Assembly (NCBI RefSeq): GCF_030814655.1
Contig: NZ_JAUSVK010000001.1
Coordinates: 291,501-355,500 of the forward strand
Length of the DNA stretch: 64,000 bases
DNA from: Labrys monachus
GTDB taxonomy: Bacteria > Pseudomonadota > Alphaproteobacteria > Rhizobiales > Labraceae
Direction of reading: 5' to 3'
In this document: positions 17,479-26,604 of the stretch, in pieces
How positions within the stretch are numbered: the stretch's first letter is position 1
Layout: each line of letters opens with the position of its first letter
Notes under the pieces: generated by a model
Databases searched by the model: none
Told to the model about the DNA's origin: nothing
What the model saw: the letters and a program-made list of their open reading frames with translations, nothing else
Position numbers and translations under genes: made by a program

Positions 17479-18620
17479 GGATCGTCGTCATCGGGAGCGG
17501 GGTGATCGGAGCCTCGATCGCCTATCATCTCGCCCGCGCCGGCGCGGGCGTGGCGCTGGTCGACCGGTCCGGCCCGGCGGCGATGCCGAGCGCGAGCTGG
17601 GCGAGCGCCGGCGGGCTGCGGTCGCAGGGCCGCCATGCGCCGGAGCACGCGATCACCAAGGCCGCGGCCCTGCGCTGGACGACCCTGGCGGACGAACTCG
17701 AAGCCGACCTCGAAGTGTCGCTCGGCGGCCATCTGCACATCGCCGAGACGGCGGAGGAGGCGGCCGCGGTCGAGGCGCGCCTCGCCGGCGACCGGGCTGC
17801 CGGCATCGCCGTGGCGCGGCTGGAGGGGGCAGCCCTGCGGGCGGCCGCGCCCTGCCTCACGCCGAAGGCGGTGCTCGGCGCCTTCTCGGCGGGGGACGGG
17901 CAGGCCCATCCCGGGCGAACCGCCATCGCCTTCGCGCAGGCCGCCGCCCGGCACGGCGCGACCTGCCATTTCGGGCAGGCGGCCCGATTGCGGCTCGTCG
18001 GCGACCGCGCGACCGGTGTCGTCCTGCAGGACGGCGGCGAACTCGATGGCGACCGCGTCGTCCTGGCCGCGGGAGCCTGGAGCGTCGCCATGCTCGCCGA
18101 TCTCGGCCTCGATCTGCCGCTGCGCTGGCGCGGCCTGCAGATGCTGCTTTCGGACGTCGCGACGCCCCTGCTGGCCCCTACCGTCACGGCGGTCGGCCGC
18201 AATCTCTCGCTCAAGCAGTCGCCGTCGGGGCAGATGATGGTGGGCGGGCGCTGGTTCGCGCGTCCCCTCGGCGACAGGCCGGCCGTGGAGCCGATCGACG
18301 CGCATGTCGCCCGCCAGTGGAGCTCCGCCGTCGCCGTCGTCCCCGCCATGGCCCGCCTCAAGCTGGCGCAGGTCTGGGCCGGCGTCGAGGCGCAGACCCT
18401 GGACAGCCTGCCGCTCATCGGTCCGGCCGGGCCTGCGGGCCTTTATCTGGCGACCGGCTTTTCCAATCACGGCTTCCAGATAGCGCCGGAGATCGGCCGG
18501 CTGGCCGCCGCCGACATGCTGGAGCGGCCCCAGCCCGTGCTCGAAGCCTTCCGCGTCGGCCGCGCCATGGCCGGAAGCGATCGTGCCGCAACCTTCAAGG
18601 CGGAGTCCTGCCTGCTATGA
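17475..18620 (+). CDS. FAD-dependent oxidoreductase of the DAO family
   Basis: 381 residues. FAD motif at the very start (MRIVVIGSGVIGASIAYHLARAG), the SASWASAGGLRSQG loop after it, and a C-terminal FAD contact (GLYLATGFSNHGFQIAPEIGRLAADM-like). This layout is that of glycine/sarcosine/D-amino-acid dehydrogenases. It overlaps the GMC gene by 4 nt. The substrate is probably an amino acid or N-alkyl amino acid brought in by the importer encoded upstream. Confidence 0.85.
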   Translation: MRIVVIGSGVIGASIAYHLARAGAGVALVDRSGPAAMPSASWASAGGLRSQGRHAPEHAITKAAALRWTTLADELEADLEVSLGGHLHIAETAEEAAAVEARLAGDRAAGIAVARLEGAALRAAAPCLTPKAVLGAFSAGDGQAHPGRTAIAFAQAAARHGATCHFGQAARLRLVGDRATGVVLQDGGELDGDRVVLAAGAWSVAMLADLGLDLPLRWRGLQMLLSDVATPLLAPTVTAVGRNLSLKQSPSGQMMVGGRWFARPLGDRPAVEPIDAHVARQWSSAVAVVPAMARLKLAQVWAGVEAQTLDSLPLIGPAGPAGLYLATGFSNHGFQIAPEIGRLAAADMLERPQPVLEAFRVGRAMAGSDRAATFKAESCLL

Positions 18621-18630
18621 TCGCCGCGTC

Positions 18631-20577
18631 ATGACCGCCTTTCCGCTTCTGTTCGAGCCGATCCGGCTCGGCCGCGCCGAAATCCGCAATCGCATCGTCC
18701 TGACCGGGCACGGCACCGGCATGGGCCGCGACGGCAAGCCGGACGAGCGCATGATCGCCTATTACGAGGAAAGGGCGAAAGGCGAGGTCGGCCTGATCAT
18801 GCTGGGATCGCAACAGGTGCATCCGACGTCGCCGGGCATCACCGGGCTGATCTGCAACCATGACCGCGAGATCATCCCGAGCCTGTCCGCCGTGGCGCGG
18901 GCGGTGCACCGGCATGGCGGCAGGATCTTCGGCTATCTCTCCCATATGGGCCTGGCGTCGAGCGCCCGCCCGCTGCCCTTGTGGTCGGCCTCCAACGCCT
19001 ATGAGCAGAAATATGGGGAACTCGCCCATGCCATGACGGTCGAGGAGATCCAGATCCTGGTCGAGGCGTTTGCCGGTGCGGCGGCGCGCTGCATCGAAGC
19101 CGGGATGGACGGCGTTCAGGTCCATTGCGGGCACGGGCTGCTGCTGCAGCAGTTCCTGTCGCCCCTCACCAATTTCCGCGAGGATGAGTACGGCGGCTCG
19201 CTCGAGAACCGGGTGCGCTTTCCCGCCGAGGTGCTCGCCGCCGTGCGCAGGCGCATCGGCGACGACGTTCCGCTCGGCATACGCTGCTCGGGCGACGAAC
19301 TGGTCGAAGGCGGCCTGACCGGACACGACATGGCGCAGGTCGTGCCCCGCCTGGTCGATGCCGGGCGGCTCGACTATGTCGACGTCAGCGCCGGAACGGA
19401 CGGAAACCTCGTCAGCAACATGCTGCACGAGCCGCCGATGGGGCTGGCGCCGGCGCCTTTCGCCGCGACGGCGCGGCTCATCAAGGCCGCCGTGTCGGTC
19501 CCGGTCATCCACGGCACGCGCATCCATACGCCCGAGATCGCCGAGGCGATGCTTGCCCGCGGCGACGCCGACATGGCCGGCATGTGCCGCGCGCTGATCG
19601 CCGACCCGTTCCTACCCGCCAAGGCGCGCAGCGGCAGGCTCGCCGAGATCAATCCCTGCGTCGGTTGCGAGCAGGCCTGTTTCGGGCGCCTGTATCGCGG
19701 CCGCCACATCAGCTGCGTCGGCAATCCGCGTACCGGGCGCGAGGCCGAATATGGCGCGGTGGCGGCGCCTGCGCAGGCGCGGCGCATCCTGGTGGTCGGC
19801 GGCGGGCCCGCCGGGCTCGAAGCGGCGCGCATGGCGGCGTCGCGCGGGCACCGGGTGACGCTGGCGGAGGCATCGGGCCGTCTCGGCGGCAGGCTCGATC
19901 TCGCCCGCCGGCCTCCCGGGCGCGAGGAATGGTCGCGGCTGATCGCGCATAAGAGCGAGGCCGTCGCCGCGCTCGGCGTCGAGATCCGCCTCGATACGGG
20001 GATCGAGGCCGCCGATCTCGCCTGCGAAACCATCGATGCCGTCATCCTCGCCACGGGCGCGCGGCCTTCGCCCCTCCGGCTGCCCGGATCGGACGGCGCA
20101 CCCCTGATGACGGTGGACGAGGCCGTCGCCGAGCCCGGCCGCGTCGGACATCGGGTGCTCGTGCTCGATTATCTCGACCGCCAGCCGGGCATGGTGACGG
20201 CGATCATGCTGGCGGAAGCCGGCCGGTGCGTGGAGATGGCGACGCCCTCCTTCCATGTCGGCCAGAAGCTGGAGATCCAGAACATCACCTATTTCTACCG
20301 GCGCGCGATGCAGGCCGGCATCCGCTTCCGCGCGACGGCGGAGGCCTGCGGCTTCGAGGGGGGCCTGGTGACCTTCCTCAATCCGTTCACCCGCATTACC
20401 GCCAGCGACGGCCCCTACGACACCATCGTAGTGGCCGCGCCCGGATTGCCGCGCGACGAACTGGCGGGGGCGGCGAAGGCGCGGGGCATCGAATGCCGCG
20501 TCATCGGCGACGCCTACGCCCCCCGCGACGTCGAGGCGGCGATGCTCGAGGGCCATGAGGCGGGCGCGACCATCTGA
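18631..20577 (+). CDS. OYE-type Fe-S flavoprotein (2,4-dienoyl-CoA reductase / TMADH family)
   Basis: 648 residues from ATG 18631. It has a TIM-barrel FMN domain (residues about 1-335, with QQFLSPLTNFREDEYGGSLENR), then a [4Fe-4S] motif C-x2-C-x3-C-x11-C (CVGCEQAC...C), then an FAD/NAD(P) domain (RILVVGGGPAGLEAARMAA). The residue that is tyrosine in the usual HGAHGYL motif is leucine here (HCGHGLLL), so the acid/base chemistry may differ from reductases. Family members demethylate amines, reduce enoyl-CoAs or open aromatic rings. It lies 10 nt after an oxidase gene and upstream of a small cupin gene in the same operon. Confidence 0.85.
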   Translation: MTAFPLLFEPIRLGRAEIRNRIVLTGHGTGMGRDGKPDERMIAYYEERAKGEVGLIMLGSQQVHPTSPGITGLICNHDREIIPSLSAVARAVHRHGGRIFGYLSHMGLASSARPLPLWSASNAYEQKYGELAHAMTVEEIQILVEAFAGAAARCIEAGMDGVQVHCGHGLLLQQFLSPLTNFREDEYGGSLENRVRFPAEVLAAVRRRIGDDVPLGIRCSGDELVEGGLTGHDMAQVVPRLVDAGRLDYVDVSAGTDGNLVSNMLHEPPMGLAPAPFAATARLIKAAVSVPVIHGTRIHTPEIAEAMLARGDADMAGMCRALIADPFLPAKARSGRLAEINPCVGCEQACFGRLYRGRHISCVGNPRTGREAEYGAVAAPAQARRILVVGGGPAGLEAARMAASRGHRVTLAEASGRLGGRLDLARRPPGREEWSRLIAHKSEAVAALGVEIRLDTGIEAADLACETIDAVILATGARPSPLRLPGSDGAPLMTVDEAVAEPGRVGHRVLVLDYLDRQPGMVTAIMLAEAGRCVEMATPSFHVGQKLEIQNITYFYRRAMQAGIRFRATAEACGFEGGLVTFLNPFTRITASDGPYDTIVVAAPGLPRDELAGAAKARGIECRVIGDAYAPRDVEAAMLEGHEAGATI

Positions 20578-20608
20578 CTTCCACTTCCATGATCGAGAGG
20601 ACGGCACC

Positions 20609-20974
20609 ATGGGCGAAAAGATCGTCTGGGCACGGCAGGAGACCACCACCAAGACCTGGGTCCATCCGGGCCAGGAATTCAGCCACCGGCTGATCACGCA
20701 CAACAAGCAGGGCTCGTCGATGTCCTTCCACATCACGACCTACATGCCGAATTTCGAGGTCATGGTGGAGGGCGACGGCAAGCACGAGGTCATCCTCTAT
20801 TGCCTGCACGGCCATTCGCGCCAGATCGTCGAGGCGACCGGCGAGGAGCACGACTTCAGGCCCGGCGACGCCATGTATCTGCCGACGCGCTATCGCTACC
20901 GCCACATCATCGGCGATGCCGGGCTGGTGGTGGCGGTGTGCGCCAATCCCAGCAAGGAAGACGGCGACATGTGA
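20609..20974 (+). CDS. Small cupin-like protein (paralogue of 29766-30116)
   Basis: 121 residues. A single beta-barrel cupin pattern is suggested by HEVILYCLHGHSRQ and the later FRPGDAMYLPTRYRYRHI, the usual two cupin motifs, with few metal-type histidines. It closely resembles the protein at 29766 (shared SFH.TTY.P, VEGDG.H, LYCLHG, FRPG.A.YLP..Y.YR). Both end a transporter-linked catabolic operon. ATG 20609 aligns with the paralogue start. It may be an isomerase/epimerase-like or ligand-binding cupin; no reaction can be named. Confidence 0.75.
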   Translation: MGEKIVWARQETTTKTWVHPGQEFSHRLITHNKQGSSMSFHITTYMPNFEVMVEGDGKHEVILYCLHGHSRQIVEATGEEHDFRPGDAMYLPTRYRYRHIIGDAGLVVAVCANPSKEDGDM

Positions 20975-20996
20975 GCGTCGGCGGGCGGCGCATCGG

Positions 20997-21019
20997 CCGG
21001 CCGTCCCTCGCGCGGCCGG
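20997..21019. terminator. Bidirectional hairpin between convergent genes
   Basis: CCGGCCG and CGGCCGG flank a 9-nt loop in the 54-nt gap between the cupin stop (20974) and the monooxygenase stop (21029). A terminator by position; there is no clear T run. Confidence 0.4.
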
Positions 21020-21028
21020 TCTCCCGGC

Positions 21029-22612
21029 TCAGACCTCCCCCGGCTTCCAGCGATGCCGGTCCAGGGCCGACGGGTCGGTATCGATGTCGCTCCAGTTTTG
21101 CGTGATGCGAAAATGCTCCGGCTCGTCCTCCTGCCACAGCGCCAGGGTGACGCCGTGGATGAGCGGCTCGATGCCGTAGCGCAGGCCTGACAGCGACGCG
21201 CCCGAATGGGCGTTGGTGACGGTCGCGCCATAGTTGAAGCAGAAGACATGGTCGAGGACCGGCGTCCTTCCCGGCACTTTCTGGATGAAGCGCAGGTCGC
21301 GGGTCAGATAGGGATAGGTGATCAGCCAAGGGTCCGGATGGTCCGCAGGCGGCGTGAACACGTCTGACCATCGCAGGATGTTGTCGGCGAAAGGCGCCAG
21401 TTCGGGGCGTCCGGCGGGCTCGATCGAAAAGCCGCAGCCGATGAAGAGATGGTCGAACGTCTCGACCGAGCCGTCGCTGGCGGTGACGGCGATGCCTTCG
21501 GGCCTCGTTTCCACGTCCGTCCAGGTCGCGCCCGCATGCAGGCGGAAATTGTCGAACGCCGCGCAGCGGTCGACGCCGTCCTGGGTGGGCGGCTGCCCGA
21601 AGGTGAAGATGGTCTGGATCCAGCGCCATTTGTCCGCGTCGGACATCGAGAGATAGTGGCGCAGATAGCCCGCCTTCTCCAGATAGCGAAAGGCGTTCGA
21701 CACCAGGATCTGCCTGCGCCGCATATAGATCGTCACCGAGGCCGCCCCGAGTTCGAGGAGATCGGCGGCGCGGTCCCAGGCAGTGGCGCCGGCGCCCAGC
21801 ACGGCAATCTTGCGCCCCTGCCAGTCCAGGCTGTCGACGTCGTCCGTGCACAGCGTCCAGCGGTCCGACGGCAGCTTTTCGCGGACGAAGGGCGGGACAT
21901 ACCAGTCGCCCATGCCCTCGATGCCCGTCGCCAGGACGACCTTGCGCGCCAGCACCGAACCGGCCCCGCGCAGGTGCAGGCGGACGGCGGCGCCGTCCAT
22001 CTCGAAGCGCTCGACATCGGCGTCGTTGCGGACCGGCAGGTCGAGGGCCTCCCGGTACCAGTCGAGATAGGCCTGCCAGGCCTGCCTCGGCCATTTGCCG
22101 AGCTTCTCCCAGCCATCCTCGCCGAAGACCGCCTCGAACCAGCTCCTCGGCGCCAGGGAAGGCATGCCGAGATCCGGGCCGGTCACATGCTTGGGCGAGC
22201 GCAGCGTCCACATGCGCGAATAGGTGATCCAGGGCCCCTCGCGCCCCTTCGGGGCGCGGTCGAGCACGAGGATGTTGTTCACCCGCTCCTTGCGCATGGC
22301 ATAGGCGCAGGTGAGGCCGCACTGGCCGGCGCCGACGATGACGACGTCATAGACGTGCTCGCCGCCGGCATGGACGCGCGGGAGCACCCACTCGTCCTTG
22401 GGATAGGCCATGATCTCCAGGTCGTGGCGCACGCGCCGGGTGAGGGCGGCGAGGCGCTCGCGGGCGTCGCGTCGCGGCGGCGGATAGAGATGCGGCACCA
22501 GCCCGGCCCGTTGCTCGCGATGGTCGATCTCGATCATCCTGACCAGTCCAGCCGCGAAATCGTCCGGATCGTCTCCGGCGACGGCGCTCTCCTTCACCGC
22601 GTTCACGCTCAT
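21029..22612 (-). CDS. Flavin-containing monooxygenase-like FAD/NAD(P)-binding protein
   Basis: 527 residues. It has an N-terminal extension of about 85 residues, then FAD motif DVVIVGAGQCGLTCAYAM and, after about 180 residues, the NADPH motif KIAVLGAGATAWDRAADLL. The class B FMO and Baeyer-Villiger fingerprints (FxGxxxH) are not evident, so it is not a clear trimethylamine monooxygenase or BVMO. Closest by layout are large FMO-like proteins annotated as K+ transport flavoproteins. AAGGAAGG lies just before ATG 22612. It diverges from the Liv-type importer and shares an operator candidate with it. An N- or C-oxygenation of the imported compound is plausible. Confidence 0.75.
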   Translation of the reverse strand: MSVNAVKESAVAGDDPDDFAAGLVRMIEIDHREQRAGLVPHLYPPPRRDARERLAALTRRVRHDLEIMAYPKDEWVLPRVHAGGEHVYDVVIVGAGQCGLTCAYAMRKERVNNILVLDRAPKGREGPWITYSRMWTLRSPKHVTGPDLGMPSLAPRSWFEAVFGEDGWEKLGKWPRQAWQAYLDWYREALDLPVRNDADVERFEMDGAAVRLHLRGAGSVLARKVVLATGIEGMGDWYVPPFVREKLPSDRWTLCTDDVDSLDWQGRKIAVLGAGATAWDRAADLLELGAASVTIYMRRRQILVSNAFRYLEKAGYLRHYLSMSDADKWRWIQTIFTFGQPPTQDGVDRCAAFDNFRLHAGATWTDVETRPEGIAVTASDGSVETFDHLFIGCGFSIEPAGRPELAPFADNILRWSDVFTPPADHPDPWLITYPYLTRDLRFIQKVPGRTPVLDHVFCFNYGATVTNAHSGASLSGLRYGIEPLIHGVTLALWQEDEPEHFRITQNWSDIDTDPSALDRHRWKPGEV

Positions 22613-22663
22613 CTGCCTTCCTTTTGAGCTGCCCAGAAATTCGACAAATTGCTAGAGGAATAT

Positions 22664-22679
22664 TCTTGATATGTCACGA
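22664..22679. promoter_or_regulatory. Putative GntR operator
   Basis: TCTTGATATGTCACGA keeps the GATATNTCAC core of TTGTGATATNTCACAA (three mismatches). It lies in the 131-nt divergent region between the monooxygenase gene and the Liv-type importer operon. A further GATATC follows at 22682. Confidence 0.45.
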
Positions 22680-22743
22680 AAGATATCTCAGCATATCGAT
22701 AGTGGCAGAGCGCCGCGAAGACAGAAAGAGGAAGGGGAACGCG

Positions 22744-23937
22744 ATGGCCGGAACCACGGGTATGAGCCGCCGGCAGCTGTTGCGGGCAGCGGGCGCTGCG
22801 GCCGCCGGTGCCGTGCTGCCGGGCGCATTCGCCGGCCGCGTCTCGGCCGCCGAGGAAGTGATCACGCTGGCGATCGCCGCGCCGATGACGGGCGATTCCG
22901 CCTCGATGGGCCTGAACGCGCAGCGCGGCGCCGATGCCGCCGTCGCCATGATCAATGCGGCCGGGGGCATCGCCGGAAAGAAGGTCGCCTACGACATCTT
23001 CGACGATCAGGGCTCGCCGCGCGAAGCCGCCTCGGTGGCGCGCCGCATCCTCGACGCCGACAAATATGCCGCCGTCGTTGGCCATGTGAATTCCTCGTGC
23101 ACGCTGGCCGCCATGCCCGTCTACAGTGAGGCCGGCATCGCCGTCCTCTGCGGCTCCTCCTCCAATCCGAAGGTGACGGAATCGGGCTGGGACAACATCA
23201 TCCGCATGACGATCCGCGACGATTACGGCGCCCAGCAATATTCCGCCTTCGCGGCCAACAATCTCGGCCGCAAGAAGCTCGGCATCCTCTTCGCCAACGA
23301 CGATTACGGCCGGGGCCTGCGCGACGAGATGGTGAAGGCGGCCAAGGCGCTCGCGGCCGACATCGCGGCCGAGGCCGGCTTCACGCCGAATGCCGACAAG
23401 GATTTCTCCTCCGTCATCAGCGACTTCAAGGCCAAGTCCGTCGACGCCTTCATGCTGAACTGCAACTACACCGAAGGCGGCCTCTTCCTCGGCCAGGCCA
23501 AGGGCGTCGGCGTCGCCGGCATCCCGGCCGTGGGGCCCGACTCGCTCCTCTACGACGAATTCATCTCCCTCGCGCAGGGCGGCGCTGAGGGGGCCTATAT
23601 CCTGGCGGCCTATGATCCCTATTCGCAGGCGCCCAAGCCGAAGGCCTTCATGGACGCCTTCCAGAAGGCCTATTCGGCGCTGCCGAGCCAGGTCGCGGTC
23701 TTCACCAACGACTTCTTCCTGCTCGCCAAGCAATTGATGGAGGCCGGCGCGACGCCCCAGACGCTGGTGAAGGCGGCCAAGGACGCCAAATTCGACGGCG
23801 CCGGCGGCCATTACGAATGGGATGCCAAGGGCGACGTGAAGGGGCGCACCTTCGCCGTCGTGCAGGTCAAGGACGGCAAATTCGTTTCGACGGGAAAGTC
23901 GGTCGACGAAAAAGGCCTCGAGAAACTGCGCGGCTGA
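22744..23937 (+). CDS. Branched-chain-type ABC transporter substrate-binding protein (Tat-exported)
   Basis: 397 residues from ATG 22744, with GGAAGGGG upstream. A twin-arginine signal is present (MSRRQLLRAAG, then an Ala-rich stretch to VSAAEE). The mature part is a periplasmic type I binding protein (LivJ/UrtA-like): LAIAAPMTGDSASMG, GADAAVAMINAAGGIAGKKV, VVGHVNSSCTLAAMPVYSEAGI. Such proteins also bind amides, urea or aromatic acids, so leucine-type ligands are not implied. First gene of a five-gene importer operon. Confidence 0.9.
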   Translation: MAGTTGMSRRQLLRAAGAAAAGAVLPGAFAGRVSAAEEVITLAIAAPMTGDSASMGLNAQRGADAAVAMINAAGGIAGKKVAYDIFDDQGSPREAASVARRILDADKYAAVVGHVNSSCTLAAMPVYSEAGIAVLCGSSSNPKVTESGWDNIIRMTIRDDYGAQQYSAFAANNLGRKKLGILFANDDYGRGLRDEMVKAAKALAADIAAEAGFTPNADKDFSSVISDFKAKSVDAFMLNCNYTEGGLFLGQAKGVGVAGIPAVGPDSLLYDEFISLAQGGAEGAYILAAYDPYSQAPKPKAFMDAFQKAYSALPSQVAVFTNDFFLLAKQLMEAGATPQTLVKAAKDAKFDGAGGHYEWDAKGDVKGRTFAVVQVKDGKFVSTGKSVDEKGLEKLRG

Positions 23938-23956
23938 TCGGCCGGGAGACCAAACG

Positions 23957-24832
23957 ATGGCCTATGCCCTGGAGCAGTTGTCGAACGGATTGGCGATCGG
24001 CAGCATCTACGCCCTCATCGCCCTGGGATACAGCCTGGTCTATTCGATCCTGAACCTGATCAATTTCGCGCATGGCTATGTCATCATGGTCGGCGCCTTC
24101 GTGGCGCTCAGCCTGCTGCAGGCCGGGGTTCCCCCGGCCTTCGCCGTGCTGCTGGCCTGCCTGTCGGGGGTCGCCATCGCCGTCGTCGTCGAGCGGGTGG
24201 CCTATCGGCCGGTGCGATCCTCCAACCGCATCGTGCCGATGATCAGCGCGCTCGGCGCCGGGTTCGTGTTGTCCTCGCTGGCCCAGCTCATCTGGGGGCC
24301 GGAGGTGCATCCCTTCCCCCAGCTCATCCCCCGCGTTCCGCTCACCGTGGGGGCGCTGACCCTGTCCTCGCAATCGGTCGTCATCCTCGCCATCGCCATC
24401 GGGCTGGTGCTGGCGGCATCCTGGTTCCTGCACAGGACGAAGTTCGGCGTCGCCGCGCAATGCGTCCGCCAGGATCTCGAAGCCGCCCGCCTGGTCGGCA
24501 TTCCCGTCAACGCCGTCATCGTGGCGATCTACGCCCTCGGCGGCTTCCTCGGCGTCGCCGGCGGCGTGCTCTTTGCCATGTATTTCAATGCCGTCTTCAT
24601 CCAGATGGGCCTGCTGGCCACCACCAAGGCCTGGGCGGCGGCCATGCTCGGCGGGATCGGAAGCTTCCAGGGCGCCTTCTGGGGCGGGCTGATCCTCGGC
24701 ATCGCCGAGACCGGCGCCGTCGCCACCTTCGGCGCGGCATATCGCGACGGCGTCAGCCTCGCCGTCATCGTGCTCGTCCTGCTGCTGCGCCCGAACGGCC
24801 TGTTCGGCGCGCGCCTGGCGGAGCGCTCGTGA
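23957..24832 (+). CDS. livH: Branched-chain-type ABC transporter permease LivH
   Basis: 291 residues, LivH family: SNGLAIGSIYALIALGYSLVYSILNLINFAHG near the N-terminus is the signature. About eight membrane spans. It follows the binding protein by 19 nt, and its stop overlaps the livM start by 1 nt. Confidence 0.92.
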   Translation: MAYALEQLSNGLAIGSIYALIALGYSLVYSILNLINFAHGYVIMVGAFVALSLLQAGVPPAFAVLLACLSGVAIAVVVERVAYRPVRSSNRIVPMISALGAGFVLSSLAQLIWGPEVHPFPQLIPRVPLTVGALTLSSQSVVILAIAIGLVLAASWFLHRTKFGVAAQCVRQDLEAARLVGIPVNAVIVAIYALGGFLGVAGGVLFAMYFNAVFIQMGLLATTKAWAAAMLGGIGSFQGAFWGGLILGIAETGAVATFGAAYRDGVSLAVIVLVLLLRPNGLFGARLAERS

Positions 24833-25845
24833 TGGCGACGGGCCCGGCGGCCTCGCGCATCGGCCTGCTCGTCGCGGTGATCGTGCTGGCGCTGGCGCCC
24901 GTGATCCTGCCGGGGCGGTTCTGGCCCCATATTCTCAGCATCACGCTGATCTATGCCGTCTTCGCGCTGGGGCAGAACGTCATCACCGGCTGGTGCGGCA
25001 TGCTCACCCTCGGCCAGGCGGGCTTTGCCGGCGTGGGAGCCTATACCTCGGCCCTGCTGACGAAGGATGGCGGCGTGCCCTGGATCTTCGCCTTCCTCGC
25101 CGCGGGCGCCCTGTCGGGGGTGGCGGGGGCCTTGCTGGCCATTCCCTGCCTGCGGGTGAAGAGCGACTTCCTCTCGCTGGTGACGATCGCCTTCAACCAG
25201 CTCTTCTTCGTCGTCGCCAACAATTGGATGGACCTCACGCGCGGCCCGATGGGCATTACCGGCGTGCCCGGCATGGGGCTGTTCGGCTGGACCGCGCGGG
25301 GGCCGGCCCAGCAGCTCTGGCTGATGCTGGCGGTCGTCGTCCTCCTCTATATCGGCGTGGGGCGGCTGACTGCGGGGCCGATCGGGCGCGCCTGGAACAT
25401 GATCCGCGACGACGAGACCGCCGCGGGCGCCGTCGGCGTCGACGTGACCGGCTACAAGGTCCTCGCTTTCGCGACAGGCTCTCTCCTGTGCGGGCTCGGG
25501 GGCAGCCTCTACGGCCACTATCTCCAGCTCGTCTCACCGGACATGTTCAAGCTCGACGATTCCCTGCTGATGATGCAGATGGCGATCCTCGGCGGTCTGG
25601 CCAGCCTGCCGGGCTCGGCGCTGGGCGCGCTGCTGATGGTGCTCATTCCCGAAATGCTGCGCAGTTCCTCGCCCTGGCTCATCACGCTGCGGCCGGGCAT
25701 CGCGGGCGCCATCCTCGTCATTCTCATGATCTGGCGGCCGCATGGCCTGCTCGGCACCGGCGTTCCCCCGCAGCTGGCGATCGCCGGCCACGCGCTGCGC
25801 CGGGCTTTCGGGCTCAAGCCGTCGCATCCGGAGCTGCGCTCGTGA
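24832..25845 (+). CDS. livM: Branched-chain-type ABC transporter permease LivM
   Basis: 337 residues. The LivM signature is present: FALGQNVITGWCGMLTLGQAGFAGVGAY, and ETAAGAVGVDVTGYKVLAFATGSLLCGLGGSLYG in the cytoplasmic loop. ATG 24832 overlaps the livH stop by 1 nt (GTG 24829 is an alternative). The stop overlaps the livG GTG start by 4 nt. Confidence 0.92.
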   Translation: MATGPAASRIGLLVAVIVLALAPVILPGRFWPHILSITLIYAVFALGQNVITGWCGMLTLGQAGFAGVGAYTSALLTKDGGVPWIFAFLAAGALSGVAGALLAIPCLRVKSDFLSLVTIAFNQLFFVVANNWMDLTRGPMGITGVPGMGLFGWTARGPAQQLWLMLAVVVLLYIGVGRLTAGPIGRAWNMIRDDETAAGAVGVDVTGYKVLAFATGSLLCGLGGSLYGHYLQLVSPDMFKLDDSLLMMQMAILGGLASLPGSALGALLMVLIPEMLRSSSPWLITLRPGIAGAILVILMIWRPHGLLGTGVPPQLAIAGHALRRAFGLKPSHPELRS

Positions 25846-26603
25846 TCCTCTCCGGCACCGGCATCTCCAAATCCTTCATGGGCGTCAAGGCGCTCTGCGA
25901 CGTGTCGCTGATGGTGGAGGAAGGCGAGATCCTCGGCATCATCGGCCCGAACGGCTCCGGCAAGACGACGCTGTTCAATATCCTTTCCGGCCTGGAGCGC
26001 TGCGACGCGGGCGAGGTGACGCTCGCCGGCAAGCGGGTCTCGGGGCTGCCCTCGCATCGCATCGCCGGCATGGGGCTCGGGCGGACCTTCCAGAACCTGC
26101 GGCCCTTCTCGGGGCTGTCGGTGCTGGAGAATGTCATGGCCGGCGGCCATCTGCGGGCCCCGACCGGCATCCTCGGCCAGATTCTCGGCCTGCCCTCCAT
26201 CCATGCGGCGGAGCGCCAGGCGCGCCTCGACGCTCTGCAGCTCCTGGCCGAGGTTGGGCTGGGCGCCTATGCCCGGTCGCGCTCCACCGAGCTCTCCTAC
26301 GGCCAGACCAAGCGTCTGGAACTGGCGCGCGCGCTCAACACCCGGCCGCGGGTTCTCCTGCTCGACGAGCCGACGGCCGGCATGAACGACGTGCAGGCGG
26401 CCGAGATCCTCGACCTGGTCGGCGCGATCAAGCGCAAGCTCAACCTCACCCTGGTGGTCATCGAGCACAATGTGCCGGTCCTCATGCGCTTTGCAGACCG
26501 GCTGATGGTGCTCGACGCCGGATGCAAGCTGACGGAGGGCGAGCCGCGCCGCGTGGTCGCGGATCCCCGCGTCATCGAAGCCTATCTCGGCCGGGGAGCG
26601 TGA
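25842..26603 (+). CDS. livG: Branched-chain-type ABC transporter ATP-binding protein LivG
   Basis: 253 residues from GTG 25842. Walker A GPNGSGKTT; LGRTFQNLRPFSGLSVLENV is the LivG Q-loop region; signature LSYGQTKRLE; Walker B VLLLDEPTAGMN. LSYGQ replaces LSGGQ, which is common in LivG. GTG overlaps the livM stop. Confidence 0.92.
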   Translation: MILSGTGISKSFMGVKALCDVSLMVEEGEILGIIGPNGSGKTTLFNILSGLERCDAGEVTLAGKRVSGLPSHRIAGMGLGRTFQNLRPFSGLSVLENVMAGGHLRAPTGILGQILGLPSIHAAERQARLDALQLLAEVGLGAYARSRSTELSYGQTKRLELARALNTRPRVLLLDEPTAGMNDVQAAEILDLVGAIKRKLNLTLVVIEHNVPVLMRFADRLMVLDAGCKLTEGEPRRVVADPRVIEAYLGRGA

Positions 26604-26604
26604 G

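Noticed and set aside
21029-22612. Trimethylamine monooxygenase
   Set aside because: The FMO fingerprint is not seen and the protein is longer than known Tmm; kept as FMO-like only.
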